A DNA stretch of 64,000 nucleotides from Helicoverpa zea (GCF_022581195.2 NC_061455.1:11116189-11180188); one strand, 5' to 3'. Positions 10,781 to 24,210 are shown, numbered from the stretch's first letter. Notes: generated from the sequence alone by a model not told the origin. Numbers and translations: made by a program.

Positions 10781-13700
10781 GAGTAGACAAGTAAGATAAG
10801 AACTTTAAACTTCAATTTGAATAAGTACATTAAGTTTGTACCTTAGTAGTACCGTAGTAGTTAGTAGCAGTATCTTAGAAACTTGTCACTATATAAGTTA
10901 AGCTGCTAAGGCATATTTCCCAAGGATTATCAAACTCTGTTTGTGTGGTTTGGTGTTTTCTGTTTTTATGAAATAGTATTTTTACTATTATTTATTAAAT
11001 TATTTCACCTGCTAAACAATCGCAGTATACCTACCTAGTATAAAATTGTTGAATGGATAAGTTGGTTATATTTATATAGCAGGAAAACGTAGGTGTTTCG
11101 GAACGATACACCCTAGGTGACAAAATAGCACTTGATTAACCTTTGATATTAATAAGTATGACAAGATAGAAGATGTCTGTAGATTAACCTTCTTAGTAAT
11201 GGCCTCCAGGCTGATTGTCGGCTTCTTAACTATATTTTTATGTAGATCTATTGACGCCATTCGGATAATCGATATGTCTTTAAGTAGGTATTATTGCCTG
11301 ATTAATGACATCTAATACGAGTTTATGTTATCTAATACGAATGCCTAACTAAAGGAAACAAAAATTTCCTATTGCACATTCTAGATTAATATATTCATAT
11401 AAGAATATACTATGTACCAACTTTCTGTGCTATATAAAGAAAATTATGTGTAAAAAAAGTTTTACGTAATAAAAATTAATTATTATTATTTAATTTATTA
11501 TATTTTTGGGATTAAACGATAAGATTGTTAACAATAGATATTAATCATCATCAGTTTCTACCTGTATTGAGGTTGGCCTCCAACCTAATTGCCCACCACC
11601 TTAATCCAGTTAAGTACATAGGCAACACGATACCTCTTAGCCAAACTGGTCTCCTCATTCCATAGTAATAATTTTATAATAAGTTTTTAAGTAATTACTT
11701 ACTTCAGTTCTGTTAGCAATAGAACACCTAGATATTGTATTGTTATCTTTAAATTAGGTATTAATGTGTGTATGTATGTATGTAAGCATTATCTTAATTC
11801 TTAAGCCTGAGTGGTTTTTCAATGCTTACTTAACTTAATATTGCACCTACACAATTGTTTTTTAACGTTAAATAAAGGAAAAAAAAAAACTAATGATAAC
11901 GACTGCCAAAGATATTCAATGACATCCGAGAAGCACTAATTTAAACGTGCTATCCAAACACGGAAGAACTTTTTATGGCATGATGGTCACCCATCCACTG
12001 ACCGACCGCGCCAAGCATAACTGTATGCACCATCAACTCATGTGAAGTTTTGCCACTAAGCGCCTGAATAATTTTAACAAGCAAAGTTACACGATAGCAC
12101 GTTTGCTAGTCATAATAAATTAACAAAATAACTCGATGTTATTGTTTACCACGGAGGACACTAACGTAAATAAGTAGTCTTTGTTTACTAAGGACCTTAC
12201 GCAACATTTGTTTAATATTTCTTCATAAAACAAAGGCACATTAAACAAACATTTACATAATCTATTTGTTTTTGTTGAAATGCTGTGTAGTATGAATCTT
12301 CCAGTACTTAAGTACGTTCTCTGCCTATCACCAATGTCAGAAAGATTTTAATAGCTGGTTAAAAGCATAAATAAGGTTATAAGGAGGTCGATAACCTATG
12401 TATTTAATTTTTTAAGTAAGTACTGAGTGTTTAGATAACATTCGTCATAAGCAATATTCGTATAAACTTCGAGACAGATGACCTCATTTACTATTTTCTC
12501 TTTATTTTTAAGTAGGTAAAGAAATAAGAAATAACCTCGATTAGTGAAAGTATACTTTTGTAAAATGTACCTAAAGAAGTTGTTGAAACCAAAATATAGT
12601 TAGTAGGGACCTAGACCTCAGAACTGTTGAGATTTAACAAAAAACCTACTACAACATCATGCTCGTTTTCCTGGAACAGCTAGGCAGAGATTTTATCTAT
12701 GTAGTAGGTAGGTATACTTACTTGCAATTTTTTCAGCATATAAATTATTTCTATGATATGTAACAGTGCATAAAATTAAATATGTAGCTGGACTGAAGTA
12801 AGGTAGATACATGAAACTCCACCAAACAACCTAACCTATCTAAGAAATATTCATCTGTTTAACTACAACTGCAAAACTAGGAAGTGAGGCGCTTCTGCGC
12901 GTAATAATTTGATGGTCGAACTGAAATAATAACAATCATTCTTTATTCGCCAATAGATGCAAAAAAATATTGCGTCAATAGCAACAAGTGGGTGTGTCGT
13001 CAATGAAAGACATTTCTTTATTAGTGTCAAAAATTTTAACCCTCAAAAAGGAGATACTGGGAATTCACGCAGCTACACGCGTAAATACTCAATCACTTAA
13101 CTGTCGTAAGTGATTCCTATTTTTTAATAAAGCGGCGTAATAGAACATATGACACTGTTTTCACAAGTCCGGGTGCCACGCGTCCAGCGATAGCCAGGGC
13201 GATAATATCTGCCGCACACCGCATGCGACGGGTTAAATCCGAACCGATTTTGATTTGATAACTGCTCTATATAATGCTGCGTTCAAACCTTGGCCTGTCA
13301 CGAGGTTTATTTAATTAAAAAGATATAAGCTAAGATTCACAACAAAGTGGGCGTGAAAAAGATTATTTTGGAAGAGATAAAAGTCATAATCCTCCGAGCC
13401 TTTTTCCCAACTATGTTGGGGTCGGCTTCCACCCTAATAACTAATTTGGGATAAAGTTTTTTTTACAAACTTAAGTGCTTGGTCAAATAACTGTTTACTG
13501 TCTCATCCATCAAATTTGGATTCCGCTGCTACTGTCGCTGTATCTAGCAACATGAGTTTCTCCTTTGTTTTTCAAACTGAAACTCATTTTCCTGTTAACT
13601 CATTTCTTTTTTAATTTTCCCAGTATTACAGGAAACCTTGACACTAAACTAAACGCGCCCTAATTATCTAAGACTCATTAGTTCCTTAACGATAGATAGA

Positions 13701-14734
13701 GCGTTTGTTTATATTAGTCTATTATCGCATCTATGGTCTATCATGCAGCCAACGGTATTTGTGCTCGTGATAGCTAACGTCAATACTTATCGCAGTTTAT
13801 AATTAGAGACACCAAGGACTGGATTATCTCGAAGGGTATGACTGATATAGGGTGTGGGGAAATTGTGGAAATTATTTTATGAAGGCTTGACTTTATAAAA
13901 AGGCTCTAAAGTCACTACACTACGATCGAAAGCAAATTGTACGTGAAGGGCGCTTAGATACATGGTTTTCCATAGGCGCCAAAACTATAAAATAGTGTAG
14001 TTGATATAAAGAGGAATTTGATAAAGAAATCGTAGCCTATCTCTAATTAATAAAATATAACTGCTAGACTACGAACGACTCTTTCAAACCTTCAAATAAG
14101 CATTTTCTTTTAAACCTCATGGCCAAAAAGTGGGGTCTCTGTGATGTCTGTCTGTGGTTCCGTAGCTTTGAAACTGATGAACTACATATACTGGATGCGG
14201 ATTTTTAGTTGAAGGTTTTTACTGAAGCTAGTTATGAAGTTATGACTTCTTTGGTCGTTAAAGTTATAGGCACCTCATTAAAATAAAGTAGGGCGTATTA
14301 AGGGCTGGGATGGAAACAAATTGCAATATTAGAACAATATAAAACACACTGATAAAACACACAAGTATTAGTTATCGCTAGTTATCTGTTCATTTGCAAA
14401 CGTTCACGAGAACACATGGTGTTAATAATCTTCGCATTTTACTAGGAAACGATAGCCGGGTGAAGTTCACCTTTATAAGTCAAAACAAACTTATGTAAGA
14501 CAAATAACTTTCATATAAAAATGTATTATTTTATGAGCGCCTGGATGTCTAGGCATGACCTAATCAAGGGGAGAGTTACCGTTGTGTGTATTATGATAGC
14601 TGAACAAAAGTTAAGCTGTTATCGATTTTATCCCTAAGAATTTATCAGTGTTTCTATCTATGTAATACGAGTCTTCCCGTAGGTACTTCTTTGGGGAGGA
14701 TCGCCTTTGACCTGGTATAAAAACTCTTTGCATA
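10781..14734. other. Gene-free AT-rich stretch with repeat fragments
   Basis: No host exon recognised. It holds family B fragments (11545-11660, 11890-12062, 13392-13432). At 11767-11790 there is a TGTA-rich microsatellite leading to an AATAAA and A-run (11873-11889) that looks like a retrotransposed 3' end. At about 14105-14285 a sequence with 'gtgatgtctgtctgtggttc' resembles other dispersed lepidopteran repeats. The rest I cannot classify. Confidence 0.5.
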
Positions 14735-14905
14735 CCTTATTTCTTAAGGCCTGTTTTGCAGGTGGGAAATCATCGCATAATCTGCAATCCAGTGTGAGTG
14801 CAGCGGGAGAAGGTGTCAGACTTTTACTGACTAATTAATGTCCACCTTTGTTCCTTATAGAGCCCCTTCGTGTCCCAAGGCCGTCGTTATAGACCTTTCG
14901 AAAAC
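14735..14905 (-). repeat. Family A tail fragment, inverted
   Basis: 'ggtgtcagacttttactgac' at 14813-14832 is the reverse complement of the family A tail (gtcagtaaaagtctgacacc), and the flanking composition matches other tails. It lacks the GC-rich head. Related copies lie at 19555-19690 and 29000-29110 in the plus orientation. Confidence 0.45.
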
Positions 14906-14954
14906 CTACTTCTTGTCTATCTTTTGACGACGTTTAAGTATACACACTATATTA

Positions 14955-15545
14955 TTAAGGAGTTTTCCACCAGCACGTGGATTGAGAGGAGTGACTATTT
15001 GTGTTAGGAATTTGAAAAGGGAACAAATATAATGACCACCATAAAATGCTTTGATACCCTAAGTTTTGTAACCAGAAATATCTACTGAACACCAGAAAAA
15101 TAAAGTCTAAAAATGTAATAGTACCAGCTATTTTAGTCACGACTTCACTTTAAATTGTATTCGACCACCAAATTTTGTAAATGATCACCAACTCTTGACG
15201 ACCAAATTAATGTATTATTTTTGCCTAAATAAGTCACTGTGATTGCCATAAAATGTAGGCTTATTACCAAATAAAGTATTATGATGCCATATTAAGTTAT
15301 GTGTCCGGCTTGCAATGCATGCGTGAGTGTCAGTATGACGAGTGACAGGGGAAAATGGAAGAAAATGACATATTGCGCCGACCCCAAGTAAAATTGAGAA
15401 CAGGGCAGGAGAAAGAAGAAGAAGAATGTGTTTCTCAATACACTCCCTCGAAAACACACTCTTATCGCACTGTTTAGAGGCATGCAATAGACAATTTTCC
15501 ACCCTAGTGCAGGAAAAGGGTCCCCATAATGTTATTACATTTATT
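14955..15545. repeat. Unclassified repeat with inverted relation to the 15.5-16.0 kb tandem array
   Basis: Segments such as 'aaatgatcaccaactcttga' (15179-15198) are inverted versions of the 'ggtgatcatttactactttt' motif in the adjacent array. The word ttttccacc appears at both 14963 and 15494. This suggests one composite element of about 1 kb with internal inverted parts. No protein-coding frame. Confidence 0.4.
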
Positions 15546-15548
15546 GTA

Positions 15549-15960
15549 TCAGGCCGAACTTATTTTTTTGGAGTCAGTTTACTTAAACAGGATAGCAAGA
15601 TGTAAAATCTATTTTTATTATCATTTTATATTAAAACGCTGGTATAATTTTGATGATCATTTACTACTTTTGGTGATCATTTACTACTTTTGGGATAACA
15701 ATGATTTATTTGGACTCATTTTGCTTAAATAGGATAGCAGAATTTAAAAACTATGGTTGTAATCTTACTTTAAAATGGTGGTTTAATTTTGGTGATCGTT
15801 TACTATTTTTGGCTTACGCATGATTTATTTTGGAGTAATTTCACTTAAATAGGATAGCAAAGTGTTAAAACTTTGGTGATAGTTTTACATTAAAATGCGA
15901 GTTTCATTTTGGTGATCATTTACTATTTTTTTCTGCTATTTGTTACTATATCTGGTGATC
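15549..15960 (+). repeat. Tandem array, unit about 120 bp, three copies
   Basis: The landmark GATAGCA occurs at 15591, 15733 and 15853. Each copy is followed by a T-rich stretch, a 'ttaaaatg'-like word and 'tttggtgatcatttactatt' (with variants). The first copy is 142 bp long because the 22-bp piece 'ggtgatcatttactactttt'+gg is duplicated inside it; the next is 120 bp. The copies differ by scattered substitutions, so the array is not recent. The frame that stays open across it has no recognisable protein. Confidence 0.65.
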
Positions 15961-16084
15961 AGTTAAACATAAGCCATTTGAAAATCGCATAATTTCTATT
16001 TTTTCTTAACACATGTCCAATAAATTGAAACTTTGCCATATTGATTTTCAAATCCGATATTCATGTGACACGTCTCTTCTCGAT

Positions 16085-16268
16085 GCCGCTACTGGTATCG
16101 TCCAAATTATGTTGAGGTTGGGGTCGGCTTCCAATTTGACTGGATCAAGCTGTGAACCATTGTTTTACAAGAATCTGATTTATAGTGTAGATCAGAGTAT
16201 AGATTTGAGTTTCCAGGTAACTACCTGGAAACCCTATACTCCCAGATCAGATTATCCCTGAGTAAAAG
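16085..16268 (+). repeat. Short interspersed repeat, family B
   Basis: The segment 'tgaggttggggtcggcttcc' followed by aatttgac, 'tttacaagaatctg' and the distal 'tacctggaaaccctatactc' matches the order of blocks in the 4248-4432 copy. It is moderately diverged. No coding function. Confidence 0.5.
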
Positions 16269-18437
16269 CCGCTACTGGTATATTGAGTGAAAAAGAAATG
16301 TTGAGAAGAAGACTATTTTCAGCCGCCTAATGAAGGCGCCTAAAAAGGCGTAGTATTATATGTACATATAAACACTTTGCTAATAACTATCGTATGCAAT
16401 CCAAGTTTACCTTTTGCAGTAAAATTGGCGCATATTTTACATTACTTATGCTTCATTTGGTATTGAGCGACGCACTCAATGGCGATATAAAAATAAATGG
16501 CACAGCTATTAATATAACGCTAATAAAATCAATATTACCCTTGTATCATGTGTTCATGGTGTATTTTTACATCATTCTGCGTCAAAACATTTCATGCAAT
16601 TTTCTATGATTGAATTTATGCGACACTTTTCGTATGAAGCTGCTTTTAAATAGCGTCGGTACCCAATAGAAGCCCCATTCTACAACCTGGCGCTAGGATC
16701 ATTAATGTCACTTAAACAGACGACTGCTTTGTTTATTGCCAGAATTACTTACACTCGCACAAAAAATCCTAGATGTTCAGCAGTCGTAATGCAAACAAGT
16801 CGAGTCTCTATCAAGTATCACGTTATATCGCGTCATACGTTAAAAATATTTACAATTAATAGACGTGCGTAGATCGGGATGGGGACAATAGTTACGCATG
16901 AGTTCCTTCAAAACACGTGAAGCCTAAGCTTTGACCCGCGAAATGACCTGCCATTCGCCCCCGTCCCCCATTAACGGCAATATCAAAACTTATTTATAAT
17001 TTAATTAATGAAGTGTCAGCTTTAATAGATAGATTTACTCCTTATCAACGATAAGTGCATTTTTACGGAGACAACTAAGTATTGGTTATTATAAACATCA
17101 CGCTAATGAACGGTTTAATCGGCACCTTCTTAAGTGCGGTTATGAAAATATTTGTGGTAAACAAACGAAGCAGATAATGAGGCCATATTAGTGTTTTATT
17201 TTATTATTGTCGGCAAATCAAACCGATTCCCTTGAGACTAGACTTGTAGGCCCTACAGACTTTGCAAAACAAACTGCAACCAACCCGAGATATCTGTCCG
17301 CACCTCAAAGTAAAAAATCTAAGAATTCACACTAATTCGTATAGCAAACAGGTCTTTTGCCACTGTAACAAAGTATTCCAAAGTATTATACCAAGGAAAT
17401 AACTTGATTTCCTTCCCTCCCAAAAACGCAAATTCGAGTAAAACACAATTGATTTCTGCAGTTGATTGGTAATTATTTCTCCTTCATGCATATTTCTCCT
17501 TCCTCTTTCTCATCTCTCCTGTCAACTTACCCGTGTTTTTAGTTGTTCATTTTTTTTATTTTACCTAATTCAAAGTTTTTCCTCGCCCATTCTCCATAAC
17601 TGGGTACAGCAGGATCTTCAATGTCTGTAAACAATACTATAAATAAGAATTTTTGATTTATTTTACAACAGTATTTATTTATGCTCGTTCTTGCAAGATA
17701 AAGCTCTCTCGAGGCTGCACGTGACTTCTTATTGTTATTATTAATGCAATTAGTATGCATACTATATAATTAAGTATGTTTAGTATATGCAATGTGATTC
17801 GATGACCATAAGAACTTGACTTGGATAGTTTAATAAAACGTTTGAAGGTTTAAGCTTCACTTCATCCATCATCTTCCTAGTCTTATGTATCTCTAAATCT
17901 TTCCCAATTTTTTTGTATCTTCTACTTCCATACTTCTGTCTTACGATACGTACATGTTACGATCTGAGCTCACAATTTTTTTTAACCTAAGAAAACATAT
18001 ACATATTATAGCGTAGCAATAGCTTTGTAAATGACAATCCACGATTATTTCATATTCATATCCAAGTAGATAAAGCTGAATAGCAGCATCGAGAACTTGA
18101 AAGTAGATCATCAATGTAAAACCTCTAGAAAGTTCTTTCATCTCGTGACTTTTATCTGTCAGCTTCCAGAGTCTGCTGACAAAGAGTTCTTATTGAACCT
18201 CGAGAGCTAATGTGCAATTGCCTACGTGTGTATAGCTTTAGGTATGATAATCAGTTCGCGGTTATACTAGTAAATGTTATCGGTAATGAGCGCTTCTTGA
18301 ATGTTCCTAGTAATGAGTTTATTATAGAATCATTTAATTGACTATTCTTTGGTTTCTATATCATCTTGTGATTATATAAGCTGGTTCTGGCTTTTGCCAA
18401 TTAATTCTAATTAGACTGGATATAATGTTCTTTATAA
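16269..18437. other. Gene-free AT-rich stretch
   Basis: I find no exon or named repeat. Frames on both strands are short and lack motifs. It lies between a family B repeat and the SINE at 18438. Confidence 0.45.
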
Positions 18438-18699
18438 TATGTCGTAATATGTCGTGACACCTTTTCACACACGGTCGGTTAGCCCCATGGTAAGTTATTA
18501 ATTAACTTGTGTTATGGGTGCTAACACAACTGATAAACTACATATAGTTACATATATACATATTTATGAATACATATTGTAACACCCAGACCACGGCCAA
18601 CAAGCATGCTCATCACACAAATGTCGACCGAACCGGGAATCGAACCCGGGACCTCAGGTCCGGCAGTCCGGCATGGTGACCATTGCGCCATCGAGGTCG
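18438..18699 (-). mobile_element. tRNA-derived SINE with target-site duplication
   Basis: On the minus strand the element begins with a tRNA-like head (about 18699-18620). It contains an A-box-like TGGCGCAATGG and a B box GGTTCGATTCC within the T-arm-like CCGGGTTCGATTCCCGG. An AT-rich body and the 3' part 'ggctaaccgaccgtgtgtga' follow. The 9-bp sequence tctttataa is found at 18429-18437 and again at 18700-18708, a direct duplication expected from LINE-assisted insertion. The acceptor-arm halves pair only partly, so this is a SINE head rather than a functional tRNA gene. Confidence 0.75.
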
Positions 18700-18708
18700 T
18701 CTTTATAA

Positions 18709-21700
18709 AGTCTGATTTTTAAAGTGTTCGAGTAGAATGTTTGAGATACCGCAATAGCAAGTCCAAAGAGTCACTTAACTTAAGGTGGCTGCGGCCTATT
18801 TGTAACATGAGATTGCTGATGGAGAACGCCTATTTGACGGTTCAATATCAGTAGATTGGCCTGAAAATTCCGGGAATCCGTTATATGTATGCAGAAAACT
18901 TATGTATGCCTACTAGCTGTGACTTCTAGTACTGTTTCTCGGCAAATATGTTGATTCTCAATGACGCATGAGATACTAAGACGAAGTTAATTTGCCCAGC
19001 AGTTAATTATTTTGTAGAATATTTGAGACATACAATTTTATGGTGGAAAAATATGATGTAAGTACCTACCTAATTGTTAGAATGCGATGATTGCAGTTGT
19101 GTATGTTTTTGCTCCCGTTTGCCTAGGTATACCTACATAGTATACGTGTGTAGGTAAGTGGATTCATTTAACATCAATAGGTACCTGTAGGTACATCTAA
19201 AAAAGTATATGACTGCTGCAATGTCTCTTATTATGGACTAAATATTTACTTCTACAAAACTGTTAATCGGTAAAGTCAAACACAAAGTCGGTAAAGGTGA
19301 GATGTCAAACAAAAACATCGATTTAAGAGCAATGTTTTCAAATCGCCCGTCGGTGAGAACATAATATTTGGTCACATTGTCTGAATTTTAAGATGAATAA
19401 CTTAAAGATCATCGGGTAAGATGAACATTCATTAAGCATAATGTGGGCAAAGTTGCATGGTAATGAGCTGTTTGTAAGAGCATACCATTTTCCAATATGG
19501 CAATAAGCAGTTACTGCAATTTTCTTTGTTGAAACATTTCCAAACACATGGACAGAGAAGGGGACAAGGGGAGGGAAAAGAGCTGTAGAAGGAACAGAGG
19601 TGGGTTTAAGTCAGTAAAAGTGTGACACTCCCTTCTGCTGCATTCACGGCGGGAAACCATAATTTTAAGTGCTTTTCCCCACCTACAAAAATTATATCGT
19701 GTACCATAATCTTACATACTGCAAATCGTAATTTCTCCAATTAACACAGAACTGCTGACACGGTACAAATAATGAGTTAATTAAATAAATATTCAATTGC
19801 AATTTATTGTAATAATTAAGACAACTAAGCAGAAGTTTACATTGTAAATAGGTATCATTAAAGGGATGAACAATGCCAACGTGTAGATACGGTTCATAGA
19901 TAAACTGCACGTGCTAATAGAGATAGAATTAAAATACATGGAAGATTTTCGACTAAGACATAAGAATTGCGATATGTGATATGCCAACTATATGATCAAA
20001 AGGGCCATAACTGCTAGTTTTTTTTCTTCTGAAAACTGATAAAATGGTCTCCTAGAGAAGTAAACATATGACGTTATGTAATGATTGTGAGGTCAGGCAA
20101 ACAACACTAAACATATAAATATTATGATATCAAAGAAAAAATGCGCGGTCGTTAATAAAAATATTATTATAATTAATTAGTTCAATGTTGTTCGTTCTTA
20201 AGTATTGAGAAACCGTTATATTAAGAAGCTAATAAGTTAAATTGAACTCAAAAAATTGCCCGAGCAAGCTTTTGAAAATAAAAGTAAAGAATCGTATGAT
20301 TTGTAAAATTGATATTCTAAATGAAAGTGTCGGAGGCTAGACTGAGGCTTAGGTACTGGAAGGAAGTAAGTTTTTGTAATAAATAGCAATACTGCACCTT
20401 AAAGTTAGTAACTACATTTATATTGTTTTCGTCTGTTACAGGATACTTATTCTCAAATCAGTTTACCTTCTAGCAAAGGCTTCCTCTCGCTATTTCCACT
20501 GAGTTCTGCCACTAGCCACTCTACAAACACCTAGCATAAAAATACATCTGGATATTTCTAGAAAAAACCGCAGCGATGCTTTTAATATCACAGTTAATGA
20601 TAAAACGTTATCCAAGTAAATAGTACTCATGCATTTATTGATGCAGTTGTCGGTACGGTGCTAAATGCTTCCGACTATTACAATTATCAGGAAAACCATT
20701 AGGCTGTCCATGGAAATGTTTGCCATTGTGTTGGTTATGAAACGAGGTAACTTTTTCTTTTTCCTCAATGACAGTACTTTCTTGAATGCATCTTGTATCT
20801 TAGTACATTTGTATTATTTTTGGCTTCCAAAATTCGCAAATTTTGAAGATGTCTCCACTCTCATCTTGGTCATCAATCTAAGTATAATAGGCCTAATTCT
20901 TGCGCTACCTAACTTCAACAAAATAATTTTACGGATTTCAAATGAGCTTTCAAAAAATATATAGATAGGACAGTTTTGATCGGAGAAGCCCTTAACAAAA
21001 CGTAATTTGAATCATCAAGCGAAATAAAAAAAAAACCTCTAAAGATAACTGTACAATACAACAGACGTAATAAACATAAGGATAACTGAACACGTGGCGA
21101 GCGCGTGCACCGGTGCAGTAATCAATGGCGCCATGGCATCTAGGTCGCCACTACCTGCATTCGATCCCGCACCAATTTGCTGAGTGCAATTGTACCTTTG
21201 AGACTTTGAGAATACCGCCATCAGACGGTAATTTACATGATAATTACTACACGAGACGACAGATAGACATTTACAACATTACGCGAGTTTTCCCCAAAGA
21301 ATTAAATAGCCAGACAAGCTTTATGGTTACAACATGTCCTTTTCACCAAGTCTGGCGTTTTAACATGGGCGCACATCCAAGAATCTGAGCTCTCTATGCG
21401 AAACTAAATTAGCGTACCAACCTTTGGTTTTCAGGACTCAATGTACTTAATACCTACTTACTGCCAAAACTTTTGCTAGTCATTTTCCGTCTAGTATTTT
21501 TGACTTTTGATTCCTAAGAGTGTACGATCGTGTGAGTGTCATTCAGATTGCCTTCTTGCTCACATACTTCTTATTTACCTTTTCCTTATCAGGAATGTAG
21601 CCTTCATGAGTCCTTATTGTTTCCAGACGATCTTCGGGCACTTTGAAGATATTTCAAGTAATTAAGCCAGACCTTCCTCGGGCACGAAGCCAAACAGTCT

Positions 21701-23045
21701 GGATCTGAATTTGCTACTGTAAACTGCTTCCAAAAAACTTTATTGCGATCTTAAAATTTTCCAATGTTTTATAGTTTTCGCGATGATTCCGTTCCGATGT
21801 CTCGAAGATGATAAAAAGCAATAATATTCTAGTAACTATTCGGTGTTCGCAGTTTTATCTCTCCTATTTATTATGAATATGATACAATATCAATTATTTA
21901 CTTTTAGGTAGGTACATACTAGTGAACCTACTCTACTTTGGACACATTAAATGATATGAGTTTCATCAATGAAATATGCAAACAATTTTGACTTCAATCT
22001 CATCAACATTTTTGCTGTAGTTAACCGGAGCTCAATTTGACCTTAGTTAGTTCAATTGCCAAAAGTCCAATTTGTTAATTGACCAATCTTGGAGTTGCCT
22101 ATTTGGCATATCTTAGACAGACCTAAAGTAAAAACTGTATCTGTCTAATTAACAGTAATTTTAGGTACCCATGCATAGGCATTTTTTGTAAAAGTAGGTT
22201 AAAAACAAAGCATAAAAATAATTATTGTTAGTGTGTGTAGTGCTGAACAAGAATATTTTTTGAGACATTCGGACTCTGATGATTTTTGAGACTAACTTTA
22301 ATGTCTCTAAATTATAGTTTTTAGTTTTATTTCAAGGCTGTTCTAAACCTGCAATTTGCCGATATTCGTATGATCATAAAACCCAATTTTTATCTTATCT
22401 GACCGAGTCAAGGAAGGGTCTCGATGTAACAATTATGATCACCCATCTAATGCCTGATCACAGCTAGTACAGCTTAACCTCATTTGTTTCGATAAGCGAC
22501 TGCTAACACAAGCCCTTTGGGAACAATTTTATAATCAGTATTTAATTATTTGTTCCCACAATTCTGCAGAACATGTGACTCCTGTGTTGAGATCAGTAAT
22601 GACTCGTATATCAATTACGCTAATACCATAACATTCCTATAGATACACCATACATACAGGCAAACACCTTCATTTATTCCAAGGCTGTGTATCTAATTCT
22701 CGAAGCGCGCACCTTCTGCAGGTAAACGGTGACAAATAAACAAACGAGCACACGTGTTTGTGACGTCACACAGTTTCAACACGCTAAGGTGTAACGGGTG
22801 TAAGCTATTCATTGATAACTAATCTGACTCATTCATATCGCCAGCCTAAACAATGTCTAACACTACAAAATTTAAATTTGGATAACAAGTACCACAGATT
22901 ATGCAAAACGTTACGTAAAACCTCATTTTGCAGATAAGTTTTTTTTTTCTTGGAATTTGCATTGTCATGTAAATACGATATAATTGAATGTTTACACTTC
23001 GATAAAGATTTCGGAATATTTTGCATGTTTTTAATGATAAATTAA
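18709..23045. other. Gene-free AT-rich stretch
   Basis: No exon that I can assign. It holds a family A tail fragment (19555-19690) and a possible relic of family B near 22400-22510. There are two open frames with hydrophobic stretches (20665-20964 plus, 21039-21221 minus) that I do not call as genes; see the findings. Confidence 0.4.
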
Positions 23046-23264
23046 GTTTTAACTAGGGCATGCAATTTCGGTAAAAACAAAAATTACCGGTAAAAATTCG
23101 GTAATAAAAATATTTTTACCGGTAAACCGGTAAAACGGTAATTTTTGTATTTTTTAAAAAATGTGATATTATAACAATAAGATTGGGTAGTCTTAAAGCA
23201 AAAACTAAATAAATATGCAAAGTATAAGGTGGTAAACGTTTTTTGTGTCGTGGGCCGTAACAAA

Positions 23265-23565
23265 AAACATGTCAGTACCATCCGTACGCGATGTCGCCGA
23301 CAAAATGCAAGAAAAACGGCTGCGATGGTACGGACATGTAAAAAGGAGTGACACCTGAGGACATCGGCAGTGTGAATGTGATACTCAATCTCAATATACC
23401 CGGTCAAAGGCGCAAAGGCAGGCCGAAACCGTGGTGGTTGAGTGTCGTAATGAATGACATGAAAATCTGCGAACTCGAAGAGGAAGATGTCTATTCAGGA
23501 GGATAGAGCGAAGTGGAAGAAGGAAGATACGGAAAGCCGACCCCGTCACAAGACGGGATAAACGC
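23265..23565 (+). pseudogene. Fragment of a LINE reverse transcriptase C-terminus
   Basis: Plus-strand codons spell pieces such as KMQEKRLRWYGHVKR, IPGQRRKGRPKPWW and DRAKWKK in different frames. These are the C-terminal 'RWxGHVxR ... GRPxxRW ... DRxxWK' signature of RTE/BovB-like LINE proteins. Stops and frameshifts break it, so it is a dead relic carried inside the hAT element. Confidence 0.65.
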
Positions 23566-23683
23566 TAAGAATTACCGTAAAAAATATAATTTTCATTGAA
23601 GGGAAAGCCCTTTTTTATGGTAAATCATCAAATGACAGACTCTTTCTGTCTATTTAACACCCATGTTTTTTAGTAGGTGTTTT

Positions 23684-24210
23684 ATGGACCAGGGTAGCAG
23701 TAACTCTTTCGAACAATCCCGCGGCCCCGGCAGGCCTTGGCCCTGCTGGGCCCCACTGGGTTTGCTGACATCTCCCTGAGGAGCCTGTGGAACAACGCGC
23801 GCCGCTGACACGGGTCTGTTGTCTATGCAGACGGTGGAACGATGAGCCACCCGAACTCACCGCCCACAGACCGACGCCTACGATGGCCGGGAGTCGTCTC
23901 TCGACCCTTAGCGCCCGTGGTGTCTTCCTGGTCCACTACAGCGGCTGGGATGAGAGGTGCTACTCGCAGTCGCTCCGCCGTCTCCTTCTCGAGCATGACT
24001 GCTTCGCAGAAGGGGCGACGGCTTCCCATTCCCTCTAGCTCCGGACCATGGCTTGAACCAGGGAAGGAGGCGAAAGGTCGCCGCTGCCTATTGCCTCGAC
24101 GACAACACCGCGGTACCCTTCCCAGGCAGTGCACACCTGGACTGTGTGCTACACCGTGTCCTCAGAGCTGTCCGCATGGTGGTGAAGTAAAAGCCCTTGC
24201 TCAGTAAGGT
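23684..24210 (-). repeat. Family A copy joined to an unclassified GC-rich repeat, inside the hAT element
   Basis: From 23700 the inverted family A head is recognisable (ctctttcgaacaatcccgcgg is the reverse complement of the shared core). It abuts 23770-24210, a GC-rich block open on both strands, of which the minus frame 24134-23823 is the longest. I do not recognise a protein in it. The composition break at 24210 marks its end. Confidence 0.45.

Noticed and set aside
18620..18699. A functional tRNA gene
   Set aside because: A and B boxes and the T arm are present, but the acceptor halves pair poorly and the segment continues into a SINE body with target duplication.
23823..24134. Host gene on the minus strand inside the hAT element
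   Set aside because: No domain, no splice context, embedded between repeats, and the opposite strand is equally open.
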